DNA from: Silurus meridionalis
Taxonomy: Eukaryota; Chordata; Actinopteri; Siluriformes; Siluridae
DNA length: 64,000 nucleotides
Direction of reading: 5' to 3'
Assembly (NCBI RefSeq): GCF_014805685.1
Contig: NC_060885.1
Coordinates: 17,303,632 to 17,367,631, forward strand
The stretch's first letter is position 1. Every line of letters begins with the position of its first letter. Shown in pieces: positions 11,261 to 31,440 of the stretch. The notes below the pieces were generated by a model, which was given only the letters and a program-made list of their open reading frames with translations, was not told where the DNA came from and did not search any database. The position numbers and the translations under genes were made by a program.

Positions 11261-11480
11261 TTCCCACAATGTAAAAACTGTATACAAATAAATAATAATA
11301 ATAACAATAATAAAAACAATAAAAACAATGCTACTGTGATTGTTAATAATCAAAACCGACAATGAAAAAATCTGCTATAAAAAAACGCAGTTCTTTAGTC
11401 ATAATACAGAATACAGCATCCCTTTTGTGCTGATCATGCAGCTGCTGCTTCTCTAATCGATGTGTGGTCTTTGTATGAGA

Positions 11481-11481
<1 letters not shown>

Positions 11482-11524
<43 letters not shown>

Positions 11525-11525
11525 A
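11482..11525. repeat. (CA)n microsatellite
   Basis: A perfect CA dinucleotide run followed by an interrupted end. The apparent ORFs through it (poly-TH or poly-CV) are artefacts of the repeat. Confidence 0.9.
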
Positions 11526-13059
11526 CGTATGCATGCATATATTGTGTATATTGTGTGTGTTGGGTTAAACCCTCCTAAAAATGTCCAAACAAACCAGCAG
11601 AATCAGTGTGATCACATTTTTCCATATAGTTTGCCACCTGTCTGTGTCTGGCTGTGTGTCTGGCTGCTGTAAATGCATTGGTGTTCCTGCTTCCTGTTTT
11701 TAAACTTTGTAAAAACACGTGACAGCACAAGAGCTGACAAAATGTTTGAGGAAGCTGCAGCTTTGAGCTGCCAAGACACTTCCCCAGTGGGAAACCAGCT
11801 TTGTCAAAAAAAGGATGCAATTATTTACAATGAGAGCACGAAAGAAAGGACGTCATTTTAAACCGAGTAAAGAAATCATATATTTTTTAGTTCATTTTAA
11901 AACCTGAATAATCACTGCTTTACTACTACTGATGTCTGGACAACATACAGAAGCAGGGTTTTCTTTTCTAATCTCCATCTAAGGCTTACTCTGAACCTTG
12001 GGGCTGAAGTAACCAATGGTTTAATTAAAAGATGGATTTATTCGAAAAAAAAAAAAAAAAGCCCTTGCAACCCCAGTCACAAAATAGCTCTAAACTATAG
12101 TGACACCCCACTATATAGAACAAAAATATGAATTTATATAAAATATTTACATTTACATTGATTTTCTAATATATGTTTTACATAACCAATTATACTATAC
12201 TACTATCTACTAACAAACATTACCTGTGGCTGGAAAACAGATAAAAGCAGATATTTAACCCAAAAGTTAATATACTAATGAACAATGATTTTCTTAGGTG
12301 ATTAATATATTCCAGAATTGAAAGATCCTTTTATATGTACCATTTAGTTTTTCCTTTGTAACAGTGGAAAAGGCATGTAAAAATACATGTTGTCAGGTCT
12401 TTGTGAGCCATCTGATAACCTCAAGGGAATTTAAACCTTTGGCCTGTGATAGAAAATAATCTTATCTGATTCTGACTAGCAAAAAGCAGGATGATGAATG
12501 GACACTTAGGCTTTTATTGATTTTTGGAGTCTTGATGTAGGCGATACAGTCTTATGACAAAGCTCCCCTAATGGACAACCACAGGGGTGAGGAGTGAACT
12601 TGCTTTAAAAGATGTAGTAATCCAAAAATAATCTTCATTTAAATGTATAACACCCATCTTTTCAAAGCATTCTCTAAACCGTTATGAGCATTACAGTTCT
12701 GGGGTAAAAAAGCAAACACAGCAGAGGTTGTGTGCTTGCAGTCAGAAACACACTCGATATCACCTTGGTTAATTTCTCCAAGGATCTGCTATTAAAGCAA
12801 AGAAGAAAGAGATGACAGTAACAGTTACTGATCTAACATGCTTCATGTACATAAGAGTGTTTGAATGTTAGACTTAGGTAAAGTTGGCATTTTGTGACGG
12901 CTCCAGCTCAGAAAAGAGAACAGAGACAATGGGATTTAGATTAGAAAACAAAAATGCAATATGTATTCATCAAATACAGTACCATAAAATTATTTAACCC
13001 TTTATGAAAAGATTAAATGAAAAAAAAAGGCAGTAAATAATTTTTATTTTTTTTATTCC
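11526..13059. other. Noncoding stretch, no gene recognised
   Basis: Between the CA microsatellite and the LINE-like repeat I find no exon with family similarity. There is a poly(A) run near 12045-12060. Short phrases recur at 11990-12110 and 13690-13860: both have a 'aagcccttg-aacccc-agtcacaaaata' segment, so a pair of diverged copies of an unnamed repeat is present here. Confidence 0.45.
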
Positions 13060-13345
13060 ACATTCATTCACACAAACATTCATTCTTAGTAACTGTTTTA
13101 TCCTTGTCAGAGTCACTGGGAATCTGGAGCATGTCTCAGCTACACTGACACCATGTGAAAGGAAGACACACTGGATGGGATTCCAGCTAGTGGAAGTTTA
13201 ACATAGCCATTTACTGCCTTGTTTTTTTAAGAGAGAGGAAATGGGAGAACTCAGAGGAAAAGGACATGGAGTGAACATGCAAAGAAACTCCATACCAGCA
13301 GTATCCTGAGTTCAGGATCAAACCCTGGAGCTATGAGGCAGAAAC
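13060..13345 (+). repeat. Fish interspersed repeat (LINE L2-type tail)
   Basis: Nearly complete diverged copy of a very common teleost repeat. It opens with CATTCATTCTTAGTAACTG, passes through TTTTATCCTTGTCAGAGTCA, CTGGATGGGATTCCAGC and GTGAACATGCAAAGAAACTC, and ends around CTGGAGCTATGAGGCAG. Other fragments in this window lie at 6995, 10470, 23590 and 35395. Classification as an L2-type 3' tail is from memory and less certain than its repeat status. Confidence 0.65.
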
Positions 13346-14279
13346 ACAACCTGCTGAAAAAGCATTCATTTAATTCAAGCAGTTTTATTCCCTCAAAGTG
13401 TTTAAGTAGTACAATTCATTCTACAAAACAGCAGATTAAATTCATCGGCACCCCTACCACTAATATACTGTGATGTCTGCTTTAGGGAGAATAAGAGCAC
13501 TAACAAAGCTAAAAGCACATTAGTCTTAGTTTAACCCTTCATGCTTAACCTTTCAAGCTTTATCTATGACCACCATCCACAATGAACGCCATCTATGAAT
13601 GCCATCCACACCACAGAGTTTTCACATACAGAGACTGTTTAATGAAATGCAGTGATTTTGTGTCATTCTATTATTGGAAACTCTTTCTAAGGCTGAGTCC
13701 AACCCTTGTGGCAAATGTAACCAATAGTTTGTGTTAAAGTAACATATAATTTAAGAGAATTTGAGATGAATTGAATCTTCAGAAAAAAGCCCTTGAACCC
13801 CAAGTCACAAAATATCCCCAAAGTATCAGTAATACTCCACTATATTTTATATTTTTTAGTCAAGTATTAGATGCTTTGCCTTGTATGCAGTCTCCTTTCA
13901 CTGTCAAACCGTTAATATTATGTATGACCAACAAGTACTTCTAATAGGAACAAAAATCTGCATTTATTAAAATTATTCATAAACATTTTCCTTGATTTTC
14001 TTTCAGTATTATGATAGATGCCATAATTCTGCGTGTCATATTTGTTCAATCAGTTTAAAATAAATAATTTTCTATTTTTCGAAATAAAAGGTATAGTTCA
14101 TAATTTAAACACACAAGATTGTTGATTATATAGTAAACTGTTATTTTAAATATACACAGCAAACTCAAGTTCAATCTTGAGGGTCTTCATTGGAAGCTTT
14201 GAAATAACAATACACATGATGTTCATTCAAGTTAATATTTAGAACTTCTTTACACAATGGAACTCATCCATTGATCATC

Positions 14280-14500
14280 AGGTTCTAGGTCATGGTCTCT
14301 TACTAAAGCTCTATTTCTTGAATGTCTAGTTTGGCCAGCTGTAGGAAGAGTCCAGGCTGATCCAAAATTTTCCATTTGAGAATTATAGATGCAACTGTGG
14401 ATCATTTAAATCAGTAGAATCTCTCTGTAGTCTTCCTCTGCCTCAAAACAATACTGTCTCTGAGCAGTTCCTTTTACCTCATGGCTTAGTTTTTGCTTTG

Positions 14501-14531
<31 letters not shown>

Positions 14532-14533
14532 TA

Positions 14534-14596
<63 letters not shown>

Positions 14597-14782
14597 ATAC
14601 TTATTTGCAGCTGTATCATACAAATAAATAGTAAAAAATTCATACATTGTGATTTCTGGATTGTTTTTTTAGATTATGTCTCTCACAGTGGACATGCACT
14701 TACGATGACAATTTCAGACCCCTCCATGATTTCTTAGTGGGAGAACTTGCAAAATAGCAGGGTGTCCAAATACTTATTTTCC

Positions 14783-14790
<8 letters not shown>
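14280..14790. repeat. Composite fish repeat interrupted by a (TA)n run
   Basis: The right part (about 14593-14790) includes CAAATACTTATTTGCAGCTG, CACAGTGGACATGCACTTAC, TTTCAGACCCCTCCATGATT and CAAATACTTATTTTCCTCAC. This is a repeat family I recognise as abundant in teleosts. The left part (about 14280-14500) ends GCAGTTCCTTTTACCTCATG and also resembles an abundant teleost repeat. The two are split by a TA microsatellite at 14518-14592. No transposase is visible. Confidence 0.6.
14518..14592. repeat. (TA)n microsatellite
   Basis: TA run with short TATC interruptions at the left edge. The listed ORF of alternating Ile and Tyr is a product of the repeat. Confidence 0.95.

Positions 14791-14838
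<48 letters not shown>
14787..14838. repeat. (TA)n microsatellite flanking a hairpin MITE
   Basis: A TA run that directly abuts the left end (CAGTACAGACC) of the palindromic element at 14839-15253. Further TA runs lie on the other side. Confidence 0.95.
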
Positions 14839-14841
<3 letters not shown>

Positions 14842-15253
14842 TACAGACCAAAAGTTTGGACACACCTTCTCATTCAAAGAGTTTTCTTTATTTTCATGAC
14901 TATGAAAATTGTAGATTCACACTGAAGGCATCAAAACTATAAATTAACACGTGGAATTATATACATAACAAAAAAGTGTGAAACAACTGAAAATATGTCA
15001 TATTGTAGATTCTTCAAAGTAGCCACCTTTTGCTTAGATTAATGCTTTGCACACTTTTGGCATTCTTTTGATGCCTACTTTGAAGAACCTACAATATGAC
15101 ATATTTTCAGTTCAATTTTTTGTTATGTATATAATTCCACATGTGTTAATTCATAGTTTTGATGCCTTCAGTGTGATTCTACAATTTTCATAGTCATGAA
15201 AATAAAGAAAACTCTTTGAATGAGAAGGTGTGTCCAAACTTTGGTCTGTACTG
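14839..15253. mobile_element. Palindromic hairpin MITE inserted in a TA microsatellite
   Basis: Both arms are near-perfect inverted copies of each other. The left arm runs CAGTACAGACCAAAAGTTTG, through GAGTTTTCTTTATTTTCATG and GAAGGCATCAAAACTAT, to about 15045. The right arm mirrors this from about 15070 to CAAACTTTGGTCTGTACTG at 15253. The element could fold into a very long hairpin. It is bounded by TA repeats on both sides, which fits TA-targeting Tc1/mariner transposition. There is no transposase. A terminal scrap of the same family lies at 15270-15288. Confidence 0.85.
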
Positions 15254-15269
15254 TATATATAATATATAT

Positions 15270-15285
15270 AAACTTTTGGTCTGTA

Positions 15286-15288
<3 letters not shown>
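15270..15288. repeat. Terminal scrap of the same hairpin MITE
   Basis: AAACTTTTGGTCTGTACTG repeats the right terminus of the 14839-15253 element. A short TA-rich spacer separates it from that element and a TA run follows. It may arise from a second truncated insertion or from slippage and duplication within the TA tract. Confidence 0.75.
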
Positions 15289-15367
<79 letters not shown>

Positions 15368-15375
15368 TTGCCTTT

Positions 15376-15448
<73 letters not shown>
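15289..15448. repeat. Two long (TA)n microsatellites
   Basis: TA runs at about 15289-15365 and 15378-15448 are separated by the short sequence TGCTTGCCTTTCCA. All ORFs of alternating Tyr and Ile across them are spurious. Confidence 0.95.
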
Positions 15449-15451
<3 letters not shown>

Positions 15452-15458
<7 letters not shown>

Positions 15459-15682
15459 GATTTCAGAATGCATTATTGATCCCTCAGGGAAATTGTTATT
15501 TCTTAACAAATCCCAGTGAGGTCAGAAGCTGGGGTCAGACATGTTATAGCACCCCTGGAGCACAAAAGATTATTGCCCTTCCTCATGGCTCCCAAGAGTG
15601 GTAGCTTGGCAATAGCAGGGCTTGAACTCCCGACCTTTCAATCAGTAACCCAAAGCCTTAACCACTGAGCTACCTCCTAGTT
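15452..15682 (-). mobile_element. tRNA-derived SINE, minus orientation
   Basis: Read on the minus strand, the head carries a pol III A box (GGTAGCTCAGTGGTTAAGGC, plus positions 15655-15674). A B-box-like segment (GGTCGGGAGTTCAAGCCC, plus 15618-15635) follows about 20 bases later, the order expected in a tRNA-derived SINE. The body continues through CAGGGGTGCTATAACATGTC and ends near the T-rich (plus strand) border at 15449-15458, which is an A-tail on the minus strand. Similar SINEs are common in teleosts. It has probably lost pol III activity through divergence. Confidence 0.75.
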
Positions 15683-15975
15683 TGTAGAACCATCTCAGAA
15701 ATTATTGTGTGACTCTATATACTTATGCCAATATTTTATATTTTTATTACATTTACAAAGGTATTAAAAAAACTGTTTTTTGCTTTGTCATTATATAGCA
15801 TATAGATACATGTAAAAAACATGTTAAGCATTAAAGCATACAAATGCAACATAATAAAATGTGAAAAAAAAGAAATGGAATCTAAAAAAACTTTCTGAAT
15901 GCACTGTATCTGCATATGAAATCTAAATAATTGAACATTCTTGTGATTTCCCAACAGATTCCATTAGCAAAAAAT

Positions 15976-15981
15976 TTTATT
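15976..15981 (-). terminator. Polyadenylation signal of tmem72
   Basis: TTTATT on the plus strand, that is AATAAA on the minus strand, lies 99 bases beyond the TMEM72 stop codon at 16080-16082. It is the nearest canonical signal downstream. Confidence 0.45.
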
Positions 15982-16079
15982 TCAACATGTACTGCTGATA
16001 AACTCTTGTCAATGCATGACTCGTGAAAACAATTCTTTAAAATATACAGAATGCCTTTCGCCTTCCCACAGCGTTCACC

Positions 16080-24971
<8,892 letters not shown>

Positions 24972-26438
24972 TGGCAGATCCAAAATTCAACTATTTTTTT
25001 GTGTTATTTCAACAATAAAAAAGACAAATAGGAGTACTGCTATTCCACAGTTAAAAGGAGGGTAAAGCTATGGCTGTTTATATACGTAGCATAACCATGG
25101 TAGCAAAGGCTCATGGCTGATAATCCTTCAGCCTTAGGGTGCTGTTAAATGGCTACAAGGGAAAGCTTTTCCCTGTTAATCTGCCTAATAAAATAGCTAA
25201 AACATCCACAGTGACCACGCCTGCTGTTTTCACACACATTCCACTTCCTTTAAAGATGAAGGATAAAAGTCTGGAAAAATAGTTGTGGATTACCCGTATA
25301 TATGTAAGCCAGTATTGAGGGTAAAACCACGCTCTTTTGGGGATAACTCATAAATGCGCACACACATACATACAAAAAATGGAGTAACGTGTTTCCCATA
25401 AATTTAAAATCAGTTGTCACTGAGATGTTGAATGATGTGATCTAAGCTATTAATCAAAAAAAGCCAGAGTAGCAGTTGTATTTATCCTGAACAGGATGTG
25501 CAGTGAGAGACTGTGAATGTGTCTCGCTGATAAGACAGACTAAATGAAATGATTAATGGTAGGTAGTGCAGGTCTGCCATACATACAAACATGTAAAGAC
25601 ACCAGTTCTGACATGAGGCAGACACTCAGACACTGCATCTAGCAGCCTAAAAACGCATGTCAGAGGTCACACATGCATGCCCCTTTCTCCTTCACAGTGT
25701 ATTATGAAAGATTAAAAGCATTACAGCATGATTAGTCCAAAATGGCAACTGTACAATATAAACAATGTAAGTCCAGTTTCGAGAACTTTACTGTCATGCA
25801 CAAGGTTTCTTCTACAGTAGAATTCTAATTTAGCATGTTCTCATGGATACTGCAGTATATTTTACATAAAAGATGTTGACATGTTCATATTTAACACACT
25901 ACTGACTAAAGTATTCATACAACATTGTGAAATAATGTGAAAGTTCAGACAGTGTGGTGAAAGAATTCTTTGTCATATTTACATGAAGCGAAATATTGTG
26001 CAATGTACAGTATGCACACATTATTTATATTATTTATCCACTCCACTGTTTCTGTTTTGATCCTGAACTTGGGTTACTGACTATGCCGAGTTTCATATGT
26101 TCTCTCTATGTTCATATGGATTTCCTCATGTATAAAGTGTATTATAGTGTATTATTATATAGAAGTAAATGGGCTTATACTTTACCTAACATGTGGAAAT
26201 GCTGTGTACTCAAAAACCTACAAATCTTCGGTGAGTAACCCAGACAAGGCCTCTTGAAAATGCAGTATGAAGTAAATGTAAAGGCAGTTAAAGCTGTGTT
26301 GAATTGGCCTGGAAAAAAAACTACTTCAGTTTATAGTTGGTATCTTGACTCCTGTTGAGAGGAAAAATGTAAATCTCCTTACACACACAAGGCCAGCTTT
26401 GTTTCAGCCTGGCTTCTAGTCATGCTTTGTTACTTCAG

Positions 26439-26442
<4 letters not shown>

Positions 26443-26492
<50 letters not shown>
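26443..26492. repeat. (GT)n microsatellite
   Basis: A perfect GT dinucleotide run. Confidence 0.95.
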
Positions 26493-26496
<4 letters not shown>

Positions 26497-28481
26497 ATTT
26501 TCCTGACCCAAACAGCAGGCATCTGAACCAGCCATAAACAAGTGCAGAATATTAACTAGATCCACTGATTTCTAAACTGCCCCCCAGTGACCTTGAGCCA
26601 GTCCATATTTATGTACCATCTTCCAACACACCAATCAAGCAATCATGAACAAATTCCAATGAAGAATAGATAGAAGCTGGGAGAAAAATTGGAGGAATAT
26701 GCAGACTATATTGTCTCCCAGGATTAGTTTCACAAACACTCAACTAGAGCAATGCCAAAGATTTTATCTTCTCTACTTAGTAGGAAAAAGACAACTTCAC
26801 CATTTCAATTAGTCACACAAGACAGAAAGTCATTCTGTAAGCAATCTATTTTCTATCTATGTTTTATCCTATGAAGTTTGTTTTTAGAAACTCTTGGCAG
26901 AGCACACAGGCATCCAGACATTTTGGATTTGCTCTCCTAAATCTGGTTTCATTGTACGTCAGATGAGGTTCATTCACTCTTCTTCCCAGAGCAGGTCTTT
27001 GGTCCTCTGCCAACTTAGTGTGTATCTCCTGCTAAAAACCATGTCTGTTCTTTACTGGTATCAGTTTAGTGGACCATCATTTCTGTTCATCTGTAGACAA
27101 AAGCAAATTCAGAGGTCTTTGGTATATACTATATATTAAATTTGTTACTGTAATAACAATAATAATAAATTATAGGACATAATACTACAGCCTGTAAAGT
27201 GCTATGACAACAGAAAATAAAACATAGAATATTCATCTACAAATCTTTGCTTGTTAATTTTGATCTTTGTAAGTAGGTAAACTGCATACTATTGGATGAC
27301 ACATACACAACTCATAGCTCAAATATGCAGTATCTTCTGAAGCACTGTTAACTAGATGCAGTAATACAGTAATACTAAATGCAATAATTATCCATTTCGA
27401 TTGAGTTTTCAGATTTAGATTTAAACTGATCTAACAAATTCAAATAATATATTTTGAAATTGCTTACTCATTCTACGCTCTTTGGAAAGAAAATCTCAAA
27501 TGGTCTGGCAGTATGACACATAGAGCACATGTATTTATGTGAGCTATCTTTTGTGTGGTTGTGATTGGCGATCATCCAGAAGAAACAGACGCATTTCCTT
27601 CTGCAGAATAGAAGATTGGGACATAAAAAAAAATCCATTCTAATCAATGCAAGTATGTTTTATTATTTGTATAATATTGGCATTGGTGTATGCAGGGTGT
27701 GTTTTCAGAGAATTCTTTTTATATTTGTTACAATAAATGCATACATTATTAAATATTTTTTTAAGTAATTAAAGTATATAAAACTACATGCAGCCAGTCT
27801 TTAATAGGACGTTAGGAGAGCAATTGACATGATGTGATGTGGCATTCACTAAGGTAAGTTAATAGATTTCTAGGAGATTATGCATGGTTCTATATGTCTG
27901 GTGTACTGTATATTTAATTTAGTCAGGCAGATCAGGGTATTATCTAGCTAAATGTCAAAATGTTTATCTCTACTTCTGTAACTAATCAAACACTTTGTAA
28001 AAAAATATATAATATGCATATCCATCTCATGCAATTGTAATGTATATTGAATATATGAAATATACTAAATGATTTTTAAACAATGTCTGTATTTACTGAG
28101 TCTACTTTTTAGATGTGAATGATGATGCATGAAATTGGCGTTTACCTCAACCCCATGGGAAAGTCTTATCTATGATGAGGTGCACATATCGCTTATGACA
28201 CTGGAGACATTAATCTTACTGCCACACAAGCCACAGAGTTAAATAAAACAGAGTAGTAAGTAGAGGCAGACTGTTAAAGTGCTCTCTGTAAAAGGGGTCA
28301 TTTACGTTCATTTATGTCCATTTCCACCAGTGGTAATGTAACAGTGCAATTGTTCTAATGACTTCATTTTGAAGCATCTTGCCATAAATTGAAATCTAAA
28401 ATAGAAATGACTTGTGGTGCAGAATCCATAGCATTCTAAACAAAAGCAAGTTAAAGGACCTCAAAATCTGAACTTTTACTG

Positions 28482-28486
<5 letters not shown>

Positions 28487-28529
<43 letters not shown>

Positions 28530-28530
28530 G
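28487..28530. repeat. (TAA)n microsatellite
   Basis: An ATA/TAA trinucleotide run with few interruptions; a shorter one is at 32747-32780. Confidence 0.9.
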
Positions 28531-29395
28531 TAATAATAATAATTGTATAGAATCAAACAATATTACAGCTTTCTAAATCTGCTTTTATAGTTTCAGCTGC
28601 AGGGACATGATTAAGTAGTTTAAAAAAGAAATTCAGTTTTAAAATAAGCTTATGAATGAACTTTCATTATTGTCAAAGACCAGTTAAAGTTGCACTTCAC
28701 ATTTACTCTAACCTTTATAGGATTGCATCTGTTTTTCATCACAGACAAATCTGTATTTCATTATGATAACAAAAAGTTACATTATGATAAGATGTGCATT
28801 TTGGTATCATAGTAATATCATTATGCTCTGGAGTAAATTATCTGTAAACATTGTCTTTCATAAAAAGGTTTTGCTGGCAGAAAATGATCAATGACAGATG
28901 ACAGCTGTGATACTTTGTATTGGGTCATTACCACTCTGAATTCACAGCATTTCTCTAAATGTTTAACTCCACTTATACCACCACAAAATCGTCTGAACAT
29001 TTATGAACATGTTTTGTATAAACATGTTGAACCATTTATAATAAATGGTTTTGAATAATAATAAATGGAAATACAATAAAATATAATAAATGTTTCAGGG
29101 CACGGACCACGAGCCGGAAGCGGGAGTAGCTCTATCATGACGTTAGTTAGAGTTACGAACCGTCATGCGGGTTTGGTCCGTAATGCGGAGATGATCCATG
29201 GCCCCTAGACGATCCATGTAGGGACCAGCGGGAAAAAGCTGGCAGACGGAGATCCACGAGATCTGTAGCATGACCTTTAAGAACCGATGACCAGTGACTC
29301 TGGAATTGGCATTTAAATAGGTGAGTAGATAACAAGGACCAGGTGTTCGGCACTGCTGCAGAGCCGGGGAAAGCCGAGAAGGACCCGAAGCGCAT

Positions 29396-30876
29396 CTACA
29401 CCCTCCGCGGCCTGGAGTGGAGCGACCCCACCACGGAGGTCTGGAGCAGAGCGACGCCCACCACGGAGGTCTGGAGCAGAGGGACGCCCACCACGGAGGT
29501 CTGGAGCGGAGGGACGCCCACCACGGAGACCTGGAACAGAGCGACGCCCTTGACGAAGACCGGAGGTGGAGCGACGCCCACGGCGGAGTTAGGAGGCCGA
29601 GCGACACCCCTGGTGGAGTTCAATGGCAGAGCGACGTCCTCAGCGGGGACCGGAGGCGGCGACGCCCTCTGCGGAGGTCGGTAGCGGAACAACGCCCTCG
29701 GTGGAGTCCAGCGACCATGCGACACACTCTGCGGGGTTCATAGGCTGAGCAATGTCCTCAGCAGAATTCCAATGCTGAGCGATGTCCTCGGCGGAGGCCA
29801 GAGGCCAAGTGACGCCCTTGGTGGAGATCAGAGGCCAAGCGACGCCCTCGACGGAGATCAGAGGCCGAGTGACGCCCTTGGGGGAGAGCAGAGGCGGAAC
29901 GATGCCCTCTGCAAAAATTAAGGGCTGAGTGACGCCCTTGATGGAGTCCTGAGGCGAAGCGACATCTTTGGCGGAGATTACTGGCTGTACGACCCCCTCA
30001 GCGGAGTTCAGAGGCCATGCGACGCCCACGATGGAGTCCAGAGGCCATGTGACACCCATGGCAGGGTCCAGAGGACGAGTGACGCCCACGGCTGGGTTTG
30101 GAAGACAAGCCACGCCTTCAACAGAGTCCAGAGGCTAAGTGACACCCTCTGCAAAAGGTTGTAGCAGACCCTGGGGTATGACGGTGCCCTCGGCATAACT
30201 CAGGGGCGCAGTGGCACCCCTGTTCAAGGTGCTGAAGCATGATGGTGGAGTTTTGGACCGTGACGTAGCCTCTGGAGGAGCTTAGAGGCAAAACGTCGCC
30301 TTCAGAAAGACTTGGAGGTACGACGGCACATCTGGAGGGGTTCGGTAATGACGTTTTGTCCGTGTTGCGGCCCAGCATTGGTACGACCTCCTTTTCGCAG
30401 CCTGGCGGCGGTACGAGGTCCCTTTTGCGGCCAGGCGGCGGTACGACGTGCTCGGCGGAAGTCTGGAGCAGAGAGGCATACTCGGAGGAGCTCTGGGGCA
30501 AAGCAACATGCTCAGAGGAGCTCTGGAGTGGAGAGATTGGCTCAAAGGAGCTCGGGAGTGGAGAGACGCGCTCGACGGCATGCTGGAGCCGAGCGGCGTG
30601 CTTGACGGTGCACTCGGAGGTGCATTGGGGCTGAGAGCCACGCTTGGAAGTGCACTGGAGCCGGGAGACACGCTCTGAGGTGCACTGGATCTGAGCGTAG
30701 CACTTAGAGGAACCCTCGCGCTGAGCAGAGTGCTCGGCGGAGCACAGGAGCGGAGCGGCACCCTCAACAGAGCACAGGGGTGGAGCAGCACCCTCGGCAG
30801 AATCTTGAAGTGGAGTGGCACCCTTGGCACCCTCGGCAGAGCACAGGAGCGGAGTGGCACCCTCGGCGGAGCACAA
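29396..30876 (-). repeat. Degenerate 30-bp tandem array, open as decapeptide repeats on the minus strand
   Basis: The unit is 30 bases, clearest at 29449-29540 where GACGCCCACCACGGAGGTCT plus ten bases recurs. On the minus strand the units read as decapeptides such as TSVVGVPLLQ, SAEGAAPLLC and ISVEGVAWPL, with G, V/A and P/L at fixed places. Open stretches run 30876-30118, 30113-29640 and 29725-29396, in three different frames joined by small length changes; another minus-strand frame spans 31184-30282. Plus-strand frames are shorter. No start context or domain supports a real protein, so I treat it as a repeat that may once have been coding. Confidence 0.65.
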
Positions 30877-31220
30877 GAGCAGAGTGGCACCCTCGGCGAA
30901 GCACTGGAGCTGAGAGATGCGCTTGGAGGAGCCGAGTGGAACGCTCTGCGGGACACTGAAGTGGAGCGGAGCACTCGGAGGAACTCAGGAGTGGAGCAGA
31001 GTGCATGATCCTGAGAAGCGGCAGGGAGCTTCCGGGTGAAATACGGTGCGGGATTGTGCTGCCGATCCATTGCGGTAAGGCCATTTCTTCTCCCTTCTTT
31101 TTGGTTTTGGTCGGTTCTTCTGTCAGGGCACGGACCACGAGCCGGAAGCGGGAATAGCTCTATCATGACGTTAGTTAGAGTCACGAACCGTCATGCGGGT
31201 TTGGTCCGTAATGCGGGGAT

Positions 31221-31440
31221 GATCCACGGAGCGGAGCGAAGATAATTCACGGAACAGGGATAGTCCTCGGAAGGGAGATGATCCTCGAAATGGAGCGATG
31301 TTGATCCACGGAGCAGAGCGGAGCGGAGATGATCCACGGAGCAGAGCGGAGCGGAGATGATCCACGGAGCGGAGCGGAGATGATCCCCGGAGCGGAGCGG
31401 GGATGATCACGGAGCGGAGATGAACCACGGAGGGGAGACG
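31221..31440. repeat. Short GATGATCCACGGAGCGGAGC-type tandem repeats in the right LTR-like copy
   Basis: Units of roughly 20-30 bases built from GATGATCCACGGAGC and GGAGCGGAG recur with variation. The left terminal copy has only one or two diverged units here, so the array expanded or contracted after the two copies separated. Confidence 0.7.

Larger units (their letters stand above)
24984..29087. other. Intergenic, upstream of TMEM72; no gene recognised
   Basis: This stretch holds the TMEM72 promoter side and AT-rich noncoding sequence. A (GT)n microsatellite lies at about 26443-26492 and a (TAA)n run at about 28487-28528. No TATA box or clear CpG island was seen just above the TMEM72 start, so its 5' UTR and promoter are not placed. 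Confidence 0.5.

Noticed and set aside
15194..15604. Several ORFs of 60-90 residues made of alternating Ile and Tyr
   Set aside because: They are translations of (TA)n microsatellites; the same applies to ORFs at 14498, 33836, 37757, 48299, 48578, 60586 and 62692.
15655..15674. A genuine tRNA gene on the minus strand
   Set aside because: A and B boxes are present but no clover-leaf or acceptor stem closes, and the sequence continues into a known-type SINE body.
24972..24983. TMEM72 start four codons upstream of 24971
   Set aside because: The codon at 24983-24981 is TTG, not ATG. The first ATG, at 24971, matches the human N-terminal length.
29343..29743. Plus-strand repeat-rich ORFs as a gene
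   Set aside because: They are the other strand of the 30-bp array and shorter than the minus-strand frames.
30282..31184. 300-residue minus-strand ORF as a possible novel protein
   Set aside because: It is built largely of 30-bp repeat units in the out-of-phase frame, with no start context, domain or splice support, and it overlaps another long frame on the same strand. I treat it as repeat-derived and discuss it only as a finding.
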